Shown: positions 1-6,910, counted from the stretch's first letter. The stretch is DNA of 9,314 bases from Candidatus Izemoplasma sp. (GCA_029939615.1 JAOZSP010000050.1:1-9314), one strand, 5' to 3'. Notes: generated from the sequence alone by a model not told the origin. Translations and numbers: made by a program.

Positions 1-1949
1 CAGTATGGTTCTAATCCTGTAGAAACGCCAACCATTGTTCCAGTAGAACCTGTTGGTGCTATTGTTAGTAAGTGTGAGTTTCTTATTCCGTATTTTAGTA
101 TATCATTTCTCAGATATTCCGGTAACTTCTTAATATAGCCACTTCCCACTAATTTCTCACGACTTCCATATTGATCTAAGAATGGGAAAGACCCTTTTTC
201 CTTAGCTATTTTTATAGATGCTTCATAAGAGTTGATAGCAATAAACTTAAACAGTTGATCAATAAGAATGTTTCCTTCGTCAGATCCGTAACGTTTATTT
301 GTCCAAATTAGCAAGTCATGAAGCCCCATAATTCCTAAACCGATACGTCTTTCACCTAAGGCTTGTGTTTTATTGTCATCTAAGAAGTAATGTGTTTTAT
401 CAATTACATTATCTTGCATTCTTATAGCTGTTTTTATGGTAGATTGTAATTTGTCCCAATCTACTACTGCATTTTCTTTGTCAACCATATTAGCTAAGTT
501 AATAGCTGCTAGGTTACATACTGAGTAGGGTGCTAAAGGTTGCTCACCACAAGGATTAGTACATACGACTTTTTGGTCATAACCCTGTGCATTAGTCAAT
601 TCATTAGCATTGTCGATAAAGAAAATACCTGGTTCTGCCGAATAAGTTGCACAGATATTAATTAAATTCCAAAGATCTCGTGCAGGTAGAGTATTATAGG
701 TTTTTACACGGTATCCCATCTCTTCCCATTCTCTAACATCACCTATGTTCATCCATTTCTCATCATAATCTTCTTTTTCTGTTCCTGAATAAGAATCTAC
801 ATCAGGAAATCTTAAATCATAATCATTATCAGCATCAACTGCATCCATAAATTCCTTTGTAATAGCAACACTAATATTAGCACCTGTTAAGAAATCAGGA
901 TTGTTTACTTCATAGTGGCCTCCTTTATTAATGCTTTCAAAGGCTGTATCTACTATTTGCTTAGAGAATATGCCTGGAGTAAGACGAGATTGTTCTAAAA
1001 TATACTCGTTTATTTGAATTTCTGATTCACTTAAAGGAACAAATTTAAGTTTAGCTTTTGCTGCTGCTATAATAGAATCATCATCAATAGTATCAATTAA
1101 AAATTGTAGAATTTTTGGATTTTGCATTTTTGAAATAATAAACTGTACAATATCAGGATGCCAATCAGCCATCATAATCATTTGTGCTCCACGTCTAGAT
1201 CCACCTTGTTCAACAAGATGTGTTAATTCACTTAAATCGTGAAGCCAACTAACTGCTCCGCTTGATTTACCGTTTACGCCTTTAGCCAAACTATTTTTAG
1301 GGCGTAAAGAAGATCCGTTAGTACCAACACCACCACCGCGACTCATAATTTCCATAACTTGTTTTCTATGATCACTTATTCCACCACGTGAATCATGGAT
1401 AAATGGCATAACAAAGCAATTGAAAAAAGTAACGTTAGTTTTACTTCCTGCTCCAAACAAAACACGTCCTGCTGGAACTAGGTTTAAAGAAGAAACCTCG
1501 TTATAAAAAGCTTCTATAGTTTCTTCGCTCTCATCTTCACCTAGATGATGAGCTAATCTTTTCGCTATTTGCTCAAAATATAATTCTAAAGGTTTATCAA
1601 TTTGTCGTTTTTTACGCTTGATTGTTCCTTCTTTGTCAGCATCATCAGCGCTAACTAAAGACGTTGGTTCTAGTTTTATTGTTACCAAGTCATTCTCGAT
1701 TTTAACAACGTTACCGATACCTCTTGCTGGAAATTTGGGATCATTTTTAACGATTGTGATTACTAAATCACCAATACTTAAAGTCGATAAAGTTAAATCC
1801 TTTTGTGTATATCGATCTAACATAACCAATCGAGATACACCTTCAAAAGTCATTTTCATATTGCTAGTTATAGGAAAGAGATGTTTAAAGTCTCTTTTAA
1901 TATCTGCATTGAGTTTTTCTATTACATTCTTACTATATTTCACCATCAT
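1..1949 (-). CDS. nrdJ: Adenosylcobalamin-dependent (class II) ribonucleotide reductase, partial at C-terminus
   Basis: This enzyme reduces ribonucleotides to deoxyribonucleotides in the cytoplasm, using coenzyme B12 to generate a thiyl radical, so it needs no oxygen and no NrdB subunit. The first 649 residues are visible; Bacillus homologues run to roughly 850, so about 200 C-terminal residues, including the shuttle cysteines, lie beyond the left edge. Visible hallmarks are Cys178 in FFNCFVMPF, RGGGVGTNG near 204-212, GGSRRGAQ near 249-256, the radical loop TNPCGEQPL at 464-472 (Asn465, Cys467, Glu469), Cys478 eleven residues later, and APTGSTGT at 631-638. By analogy with Lactobacillus RTPR (Cys408/Cys419), Cys467 is the thiyl cysteine and Cys178/Cys478 the redox pair. 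The N-terminal part (GVSRLVMLDRYTQKD) matches the Bacillus dimer-type family, not monomeric RTPR. Two ATGs are adjacent (1949 and 1946); AAGGGGG at 1955-1961 lies 5 or 8 bases away, so the exact start is uncertain. An in-frame TAG at 1977-1979 rules out a longer N-terminus. Confidence 0.95.
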   Translation of the reverse strand, partial: MMVKYSKNVIEKLNADIKRDFKHLFPITSNMKMTFEGVSRLVMLDRYTQKDLTLSTLSIGDLVITIVKNDPKFPARGIGNVVKIENDLVTIKLEPTSLVSADDADKEGTIKRKKRQIDKPLELYFEQIAKRLAHHLGEDESEETIEAFYNEVSSLNLVPAGRVLFGAGSKTNVTFFNCFVMPFIHDSRGGISDHRKQVMEIMSRGGGVGTNGSSLRPKNSLAKGVNGKSSGAVSWLHDLSELTHLVEQGGSRRGAQMIMMADWHPDIVQFIISKMQNPKILQFLIDTIDDDSIIAAAKAKLKFVPLSESEIQINEYILEQSRLTPGIFSKQIVDTAFESINKGGHYEVNNPDFLTGANISVAITKEFMDAVDADNDYDLRFPDVDSYSGTEKEDYDEKWMNIGDVREWEEMGYRVKTYNTLPARDLWNLINICATYSAEPGIFFIDNANELTNAQGYDQKVVCTNPCGEQPLAPYSVCNLAAINLANMVDKENAVVDWDKLQSTIKTAIRMQDNVIDKTHYFLDDNKTQALGERRIGLGIMGLHDLLIWTNKRYGSDEGNILIDQLFKFIAINSYEASIKIAKEKGSFPFLDQYGSREKLVGSGYIKKLPEYLRNDILKYGIRNSHLLTIAPTGSTGTMVGVSTGLEPY

Positions 1950-1978
1950 TTTTGCCCCCTTAAAGAAAGTGTGCTTCT

Positions 1979-2008
1979 ATTATATAATAATAAAAAATAA
2001 AATTACAG
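1979..2008 (-). promoter_or_regulatory. Candidate promoter of the ribonucleotide reductase gene
   Basis: Read on the minus strand, a perfect TATAAT occupies 1984-1979, about 30 bases upstream of the RNR start. The best -35 at a suitable distance is weak, CTGTAA at 2008-2003 with an 18-base spacer. Upstream of it the minus strand is full of A-tracts (about 2010-2110), which could act as an UP element and make up for the poor -35. The region is extremely AT-rich, so a chance TATAAT is possible. I saw no cobalamin-riboswitch-like leader; the expected leader of about 25 bases is far too short for one. Confidence 0.5.
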
Positions 2009-2033
2009 TCTTGACTTTTTTTTATTACTGTGA
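2003..2033. promoter_or_regulatory. Imperfect dyad at the RNR promoter, possible operator
   Basis: TTACAGT at 2003-2009 and ACTGTGA at 2027-2033 form an inverted repeat with six of seven positions matching, centres 24 bases apart. It overlaps the weak -35 of the minus-strand RNR promoter. The left arm extends to ATTACAGT, and ATTACTGT occurs at 2024-2031 and again at 2115-2122. It does not match the NrdR box consensus I remember, so the protein that would bind it is unknown. In sequence this AT-rich the dyad may be chance. Confidence 0.25.
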
Positions 2034-2202
2034 AATCCTTTTGTTTAGCCCTTTTTACTATTATCTTTTTTTTATTTATTTTCTGCTTTTTATAGATGTT
2101 TTCTTTTTTTAAAAATTACTGTTTTTCATTGAAATGACCTCATATTTTTAAAGATGATAATGAATAAAATATTTTTCTTTCTTAATCGGATACAAAAAAC
2201 TA

Positions 2203-2211
2203 TGCTATAAT
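2203..2211 (+). promoter_or_regulatory. Extended -10 promoter of cdaA
   Basis: TGCTATAAT is a perfect extended -10 element (TGn followed by TATAAT at 2206-2211). No good -35 is present; TTAATC at 2182-2187 is the nearest candidate. Transcription would start near 2217-2219, only about 14 bases before the ATG, so the Shine-Dalgarno sequence (AAGGAG, 2218-2223) would lie at the very 5' end of the mRNA. This leaves no room for a riboswitch or attenuator in the leader. Confidence 0.7.
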
Positions 2212-2231
2212 ATACAAAAGGAGTGGTTTAA

Positions 2232-2963
2232 ATGAGTGATTTTGATGTTCTAATTATTAATGTCTATCTATTAGCCATTTTTATGAATTTGATAAAAACC
2301 AAGACGATAATTCAAATTTATCGACTATTTAAACTGCTTGTTGTTTTACTTTTTGTTTTTGTTGTTTACACGATTATTAAAGATGGAATACCTGTTTTAG
2401 AATTTCTTTTTAAAGGGATTCCTCTTGTATTATTATTGATTGTGAGTGTTCAAACTGAAGTAATTTTAGTTTTAAAGAAACTTGGGTTTTCAGGAACTGC
2501 ATTTTTTTCTAATACATTAGAAGATACGATTAAAATTGAATTAATTAAAAGTGTGGATTACTTATCTAGTAAGAAAATTGGTGCTTTAATAACTTTTGAA
2601 AAAACAAATTCATTAGATGAATATGTCTCAACTTCATATCCAATCAATGCAGCATTAAATAGTGAATTGCTTTCAACAATCTTTTTTCCAAATACGCCAT
2701 TACATGATGGTGCAGTTATAGTAAGATCAAATAATATTATTTGTGCAGGTGCGTATTTTCCGCCGACAGAAAGACTGGATATCCCTAAACAACTAGGTTC
2801 TCGCCATCGTGCTGCGATTGGAATTAGTGAAGTTACGGATTCTTTAACGATTGTTGTTTCCGAGCAAACTGGGTTTATTAGTGTTGCTTTTAATGGATAT
2901 TTAGATCTAGACATTAACAAAGAATCACTACTGACATATCTTGAGAAGCATTTACAAAATTAA
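2232..2963 (+). CDS. cdaA: Membrane-bound diadenylate cyclase (c-di-AMP synthase), CdaA type
   Basis: The product condenses two ATP into cyclic di-AMP, the messenger that controls potassium and osmolyte balance and envelope homeostasis in Bacillota. The 243 residues open with about three hydrophobic segments (roughly 5-20, 33-49 and 60-80), then VQTEVILVLKKLG at 73-85, the counterpart of FQPELRRALEQLG in Bacillus CdaA. The DAC domain follows, from about 100. Both catalytic motifs are intact: DGA at 159-161 in LHDGAVIV, and RHR at 191-193 in GSRHRAAIG, followed by ISEVTDSLTIVVSEQTG. It lacks the long C-terminal tail of Bacillus CdaA (about 273 residues). AAGGAG at 2218-2223, 8 bases before the ATG, supports the start. 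In Bacillus cdaA is followed by cdaR (ybbR) and glmM; here a terminator follows at once and neither partner is in the window. CdaS and DisA are less likely because of the N-terminal membrane segments and the lack of DNA-binding helices. Confidence 0.93.
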   Translation: MSDFDVLIINVYLLAIFMNLIKTKTIIQIYRLFKLLVVLLFVFVVYTIIKDGIPVLEFLFKGIPLVLLLIVSVQTEVILVLKKLGFSGTAFFSNTLEDTIKIELIKSVDYLSSKKIGALITFEKTNSLDEYVSTSYPINAALNSELLSTIFFPNTPLHDGAVIVRSNNIICAGAYFPPTERLDIPKQLGSRHRAAIGISEVTDSLTIVVSEQTGFISVAFNGYLDLDINKESLLTYLEKHLQN

Positions 2964-2988
2964 AAGCCATTTGGCTTTTTTTTTTTTT
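2962..2988 (+). terminator. Intrinsic terminator of cdaA
   Basis: AAAAGCC (2962-2968) pairs with GGCTTTT (2973-2979) around a four-base loop, and the T run continues unbroken to 2988 (13 T from 2976). The stem begins inside the TAA stop codon of cdaA. Together with the new promoter at 3013 it separates cdaA from the following operon transcriptionally. Confidence 0.85.
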
Positions 2989-3012
2989 CGATTTATTTAA
3001 TAAATAGTATTA

Positions 3013-3021
3013 TGATATAAT
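3013..3021 (+). promoter_or_regulatory. Extended -10 promoter of the oxidoreductase operon
   Basis: TGATATAAT is a perfect extended -10 (TGn, then TATAAT at 3016-3021), with no recognisable -35 about 17 bases upstream. Its surroundings, TATGATATAATA, match the cdaA promoter TATGCTATAATA at all but one position. Transcription would start near 3028, giving a leader of about 24 bases before the GTG at 3052. Confidence 0.65.
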
Positions 3022-3051
3022 AAAGGGTAGTATAGAAAAACAGGTGATAAT

Positions 3052-5385
3052 GTGGAAAAATACGATGTTGTAATTATTGGTGGGGGCTTAGGAAGCCTTA
3101 CCACAGCTACTTATTTATCGAAGCGACTAAGAAATGTCGCTGTTTTCGATGAGGGAAAACGAAGAAAAATCACTAGATACTCAAGAAAATTTAAAGATAG
3201 TTCAAATTCAAAATATAATTTTACATTTTATAATTATGATATAGGCGGGGTTCATGATGGCGACTTATTTAATGAATATTTAAAACAATGTGGCTTATCT
3301 AAAGCATTTAAGTATTACGAGAATACTTACACAATGATTGTTGGTAAAGACAAACGCTTAATAAAAAGACCGAATGATTATAAAAATTTCAAAATATATT
3401 TAGTTAGACATTACCCTAAACAACGAAACCAAATCCATAAGTTGTTTGATGATGTAATACGTCATTATAAGGATTACCGTGTGCAAAAACAGGCAAGATT
3501 GGTTAATAAAGAATACACATTAACATCAGCCTTAATTGAATTAGGGGATTTAAGTTTGTATGAGGTATTATCTAAGTATTTTAATAACGATGAGATAATC
3601 AATGAATTTACATTGGTTTATGATTCAGTTGGTTTATCTTCTAAAGAGATTAATGCATATCACTATTTTATTAAGTGGTTTGATACTTTTATTGATGGAT
3701 CTCATTTTATTACGTCTTCATTCGACACTGTTGTTAAGACGTTATCCGGCGAGATTTCTAAAACGAGAGAAAAACTGTTCTCCAATAGACAAATTACTGA
3801 ATTCTACGTAGAAGATAATAAAATAATTAAAGTTATTGATAGTGAGGGTAAAGAGATTTATGCAAAACACTTTGTTATAAATATGCGAATTGATGATTTT
3901 GTAGACCAATATATGCCAGAAAGACGGGATATTAAAGCAAAGTTTTATGAAATGTATCCAGCTGCAAAAATTGAAAGATATATTAATCAAGTATACATTG
4001 GACTTAATAAATCTGCTGAAGAAGTTGGTTTAGGCGAAAAACAGTATATCTTTAGTGAAATTCCAGATGATAACATTAGATTGCTTAGTGTAATTAACTA
4101 TAAAGCTTTTGATAAAAAAAGTTGTGCAGAAGGCAAAAGTGCTATTTTAGTTGAGTTTATTGATGATAGTACTCCTAGAAATACAAAACTCGCAAAAGTT
4201 GTTGAGCAATTTGTTAAGTATTTCCCAAAAACAGAAGACCATATATCTTTAATGAGAATAGGGACAAAAAGACCATATTTAGGAAGCTTAGCAACTTCTG
4301 GTTATTGGGAAAATAAAGCGATTAACGATTTGTTTTTTATCGATGATTATAGTGAATTAAATCCATTAGAAAATAGTTATTTTATTGGTGCTTGGATGAA
4401 ACCTGAATCAGGAATTACAGGAATTATTCAAACAGGTGTCGAGTATGGAGACATTATTGATGATCTAATATATCACGGGGATGATAACGACTATTTTATA
4501 AACCATGATGAACTTATGAATATTATTAATCATCAATTTATACCTAACGCTTTAGGAAAAGAAGAAAAAAATGTTCAATTCTTTATTGGAAAAGACTCAT
4601 ATTACATACGTACAAAGGGAAAACATCAGTTACTTTATAAAGGAGTAAGTGATATTTCAGATATTATTATTATTGCAACAAATGAATGTCTTTATGATTT
4701 AAGTGTTGGAAATATTACCCTTAACAAGGCTATTTCGAATGGAACGTTTGAATTTGTAGGAGAAAGAGAATTTCTTGAGGAAGTAATTGAAGCATTTGAT
4801 ATGGGAATTGAAATAACAAAACCAAATACATATTCCTTTATTCAAGGGAAATGGGGCAACAAGGTCTTTTTGCTACAATTATCATTACTGCTTTTATCAA
4901 ATTTACTGTCAAATTATCATAATTATTTGATAATTGCTCCAATAACAATGGCTTTATTTGGTGTTACTGTATTCTTGAAATATAAATTTTTGGGAAAAAT
5001 ATCAGTTTTCGAGTATTTTGTATTAGGGTTATACTTCATAATTTCTATTTTGAGTATATTTATCCCTTATTTGAACACTTTGAAAGATGCAAAATACACC
5101 TTATTCATATTCACTGTGTACTTGTTGAGCACTTGGCTAATCAATAAACCAGTAGCATATGACTATATGCGTCACGATTATCGTATTGATTATACGAGAA
5201 CTAAACTTTTTAAGAAAATGAGTGGAGGATTGACATTTATTTGGGGAGTAACCTTCTTGGTTGTCTTAGCAGCGGATTTTATGCTGATAAGAAGTTTTGC
5301 TTCACTAATGTATTATCTAATCGCATTATCGCTGTATTTATCATTTTATTATCCTTCATCTTATATTAAAGGTTATATTGATTAA
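3052..5385 (+). CDS. FAD-dependent oxidoreductase (phytoene dehydrogenase-like) fused to an SCP2-like module and a polytopic membrane domain
   Basis: This 777-residue protein has three apparent parts. Residues 1 to about 475 look like a COG1233 (phytoene dehydrogenase / retinol saturase-like) flavoenzyme: the dinucleotide-binding motif IIGGGLGSL at 8-16, an acidic residue (Asp33 or Glu34) ending the second strand, and a C-terminal FAD signature at 441-462, where NSYFIGAWMKPESGITGI resembles the usual YFAGAWT-GGGIPGA pattern. Residues about 485-590 resemble an SCP2 sterol-carrier fold: beta-rich VQFFIGKDSYYIRTKG, then ECLYDLSVGNITLNKAISNG and a final helix. From about 603 to 765 there are five or six hydrophobic segments, with a charged loop around 699-722 (KPVAYDYMRHDYRIDYTRTK). 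It probably oxidises, reduces or isomerises a hydrophobic substrate at the membrane; the substrate is unknown. The GTG start is set by AGGTGA at 3042-3047; the next ATG falls inside the enzyme domain. The gene heads a two-gene operon, 18 bases before the next start. The flavoenzyme assignment is firm, the SCP2 assignment moderate. Confidence 0.8.
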   Translation: MEKYDVVIIGGGLGSLTTATYLSKRLRNVAVFDEGKRRKITRYSRKFKDSSNSKYNFTFYNYDIGGVHDGDLFNEYLKQCGLSKAFKYYENTYTMIVGKDKRLIKRPNDYKNFKIYLVRHYPKQRNQIHKLFDDVIRHYKDYRVQKQARLVNKEYTLTSALIELGDLSLYEVLSKYFNNDEIINEFTLVYDSVGLSSKEINAYHYFIKWFDTFIDGSHFITSSFDTVVKTLSGEISKTREKLFSNRQITEFYVEDNKIIKVIDSEGKEIYAKHFVINMRIDDFVDQYMPERRDIKAKFYEMYPAAKIERYINQVYIGLNKSAEEVGLGEKQYIFSEIPDDNIRLLSVINYKAFDKKSCAEGKSAILVEFIDDSTPRNTKLAKVVEQFVKYFPKTEDHISLMRIGTKRPYLGSLATSGYWENKAINDLFFIDDYSELNPLENSYFIGAWMKPESGITGIIQTGVEYGDIIDDLIYHGDDNDYFINHDELMNIINHQFIPNALGKEEKNVQFFIGKDSYYIRTKGKHQLLYKGVSDISDIIIIATNECLYDLSVGNITLNKAISNGTFEFVGEREFLEEVIEAFDMGIEITKPNTYSFIQGKWGNKVFLLQLSLLLLSNLLSNYHNYLIIAPITMALFGVTVFLKYKFLGKISVFEYFVLGLYFIISILSIFIPYLNTLKDAKYTLFIFTVYLLSTWLINKPVAYDYMRHDYRIDYTRTKLFKKMSGGLTFIWGVTFLVVLAADFMLIRSFASLMYYLIALSLYLSFYYPSSYIKGYID

Positions 5386-5403
5386 TCCCTTAGGAGAGGT
5401 AAC

Positions 5404-6558
5404 ATGGAGTATTATATAGTATTAGCAATTATCGGAAGTTGGTTTATATACGGAATTTTAATTAAACTTACAAAAAAACGAAAGTATGACTATTCAATGA
5501 TAGTTGCTTTTGTTTTTTTACTAGGTATAGGTTACTTTTACTTCCTTGACAGTTTTGAATCGTTCTATTACTTAGTTTATTCGTACTCTACAATCGCTGT
5601 ATTTGCATTTTGGGTGATAATAGACAATGTTATACTATTATTTAAGAAAAACGTCTCAGAGTTCGATTTTTATGACCTTGAGCAGGAACTTGAACATGTT
5701 TCGGGGTCGTTTGAACTATTAAGACGTAGATTTATCTCTACCATTGAGCTGTTAAATGATGGAATATCATTCAGAGATGATGATAATATGTTCGGAACTA
5801 ATAGATATATTGAGGTAATGGGGATAAAAGAGAATGATTTTAAGTATCAAGACTTACAATCAATTATGTATAAAGATGATCTAGTTCAATACGAGATAAA
5901 GCTAGAAAAGCTTACAAAAAAATACCCTGTATATACAATTAAATACAGAGTGAAAAAAGAAAATGAAACAGTGTGGATAATTGAAACAGGTAAGATGATT
6001 TTTATCGGAAAAAAAAGATCATATATTACTACAATAAAGACAATGGATATAAGACTTTTTCCGGATACAGATGTTGATGTGTTGAACACATTAGAAGAGT
6101 CAAAAAAAATGTATCAAGAGATGCAAAAAATGTCAAGGCAAAAACAATCATACCACTTAGTAATTATTCAGTTAACAAACATCCCGATGATCAATGAAAA
6201 ATACGGTCGAGATTTTGGAGATTTGATGATGGGTGAATATCTTTCAAAATTACGATATAAATTCATTAAAGATAACAAAAGTCTATTCAGAATTTCGGGA
6301 ATAAAATTCGGACTAATTGTAAAAGATAAAGGGAAGTTTGACTTATTAGATAGAGCACTTGTTGGCACAGGAGAGCTACTAACATTGAAGATGCAATTTG
6401 GGGGAGTTTCACAAACAATTTTTCCAAATCTTGGAATCTCAGAATCACCTTATGAAGGGAAAACTCCTGATGTAGTATATAGAGAAGCTCAAGAAGCATT
6501 GTCTTTATCCTTAATGGACTCTTTTGATAAAAGTTATTGCTTCTTCAATAGAAAGTAA
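5404..6558 (+). CDS. Membrane PAS protein with degenerate GGDEF domain
   Basis: The 384 residues contain three hydrophobic segments (about 2-20, 31-48 and 56-80) and a short linker helix (about 85-115). A PAS_3-like domain follows (about 115-215), where MYKDDL at 155-160 and YRVKKENETVWIIETG at 181-196 correspond to the IHPDD and YR-KDG-WI-G signatures. A GGDEF-like fold spans about 248-384: INEKYGRDFGD at 263-273 resembles IND-YGH--GD, and REAQEALSLS at 360-369 the closing AD-AL helix. The catalytic GGDEF motif is replaced by SGIKF at 298-302, and the metal-binding aspartates expected near 256-258 read QLT. It should therefore not make c-di-GMP. TM-PAS-degenerate GGDEF is also the front half of the c-di-AMP phosphodiesterase GdpP, but no DHH/DHHA1 domain follows here. 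AGGAG at 5392-5396, 7 bases before the ATG, and the 18-base gap place it in one operon with the flavoenzyme, so a sensory or regulatory role towards that enzyme is likely but unproven. Confidence 0.8.
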   Translation: MEYYIVLAIIGSWFIYGILIKLTKKRKYDYSMIVAFVFLLGIGYFYFLDSFESFYYLVYSYSTIAVFAFWVIIDNVILLFKKNVSEFDFYDLEQELEHVSGSFELLRRRFISTIELLNDGISFRDDDNMFGTNRYIEVMGIKENDFKYQDLQSIMYKDDLVQYEIKLEKLTKKYPVYTIKYRVKKENETVWIIETGKMIFIGKKRSYITTIKTMDIRLFPDTDVDVLNTLEESKKMYQEMQKMSRQKQSYHLVIIQLTNIPMINEKYGRDFGDLMMGEYLSKLRYKFIKDNKSLFRISGIKFGLIVKDKGKFDLLDRALVGTGELLTLKMQFGGVSQTIFPNLGISESPYEGKTPDVVYREAQEALSLSLMDSFDKSYCFFNRK

Positions 6559-6910
6559 TGTGGATATCAGTCGTAAGATTATAATAAAATATTTTGTAAA
6601 ACAGATTTTGAATAATTAGAAATGCGTATTTGTGGTAACGAAAAAAAACGAAGGATTATGATACTGTTATTTACATTATAAAAACAAGCAAAATTAAATC
6701 AAATATATTTTGTTTATTATGTTAACGATTCAAAAAATATTGATGAGATAATTTATAAAAACTATCATAACAAAAGATGGATAGTGAATCAAAAAAAATT
6801 CTGCTATTTCTTGAAATGTGTATATAAAAATGATTCAATATTTTTTAGTTATTTTTTGATTTTGCATTTTTGAAAATTACATTTTTAATATTATGAGTGA
6901 GGTGAAATAA
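6559..6910. other. AT-rich intergenic region with no convincing gene
   Basis: These 352 bases separate the oxidoreductase/PAS operon from the isoprenoid operon. All open frames are tiny (for example 19 codons from 6622 and 16 from 6777) and lack ribosome-binding sites. There is no clear GC-stem terminator after 6558. A weak candidate promoter for ispD is TTGCAT at 6862-6867 with TAATAT at 6886-6891, 18 bases apart. A spaced 12-base inverted repeat is listed separately. No tRNA-like fold or known riboswitch was recognised. It may hold regulatory sequence or the remains of a lost gene. Confidence 0.6.
6732..6846. repeat. Spaced perfect 12-base inverted repeat
   Basis: AAAAAATATTGA at 6732-6743 is matched exactly by its reverse complement TCAATATTTTTT at 6835-6846, with 91 bases between the arms. 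Related words lie nearby: GATTCAAAAAA at 6727-6737, GAATCAAAAAAAA at 6786-6798 and GATTCAATATTTTTT at 6832-6846. The arms are almost purely A/T, so a chance origin in this composition is a real possibility. Confidence 0.35.

Noticed and set aside
1618..2112. A 164-codon plus-strand open frame across the RNR start and the intergenic region
   Set aside because: It is antisense to well-supported RNR coding sequence, has no ribosome-binding site, and its C-terminal part is low-complexity Phe/Tyr/Leu from T-rich DNA.
1950..2231. Possible cobalamin riboswitch controlling the B12-dependent RNR
   Set aside because: No B12-box-like or structured GC-containing leader is visible; the region is A/T tracts and the predicted leader is only about 25 bases.
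2558..2920. A 120-codon minus-strand open frame inside cdaA
   Set aside because: It lies wholly within the DAC domain coding region, which is strongly conserved in the plus frame; a shadow frame.
5404..6558. Active diguanylate cyclase or GdpP-type c-di-AMP phosphodiesterase
   Set aside because: The GGDEF motif reads SGIKF, the metal aspartates are absent, and there is no DHH/DHHA1 domain after it.
6622..6825. Small open frames in the ispD upstream gap (19 codons from 6622, 16 from 6777)
   Set aside because: Very short, no Shine-Dalgarno sequence, and AT-rich sequence gives such frames by chance.
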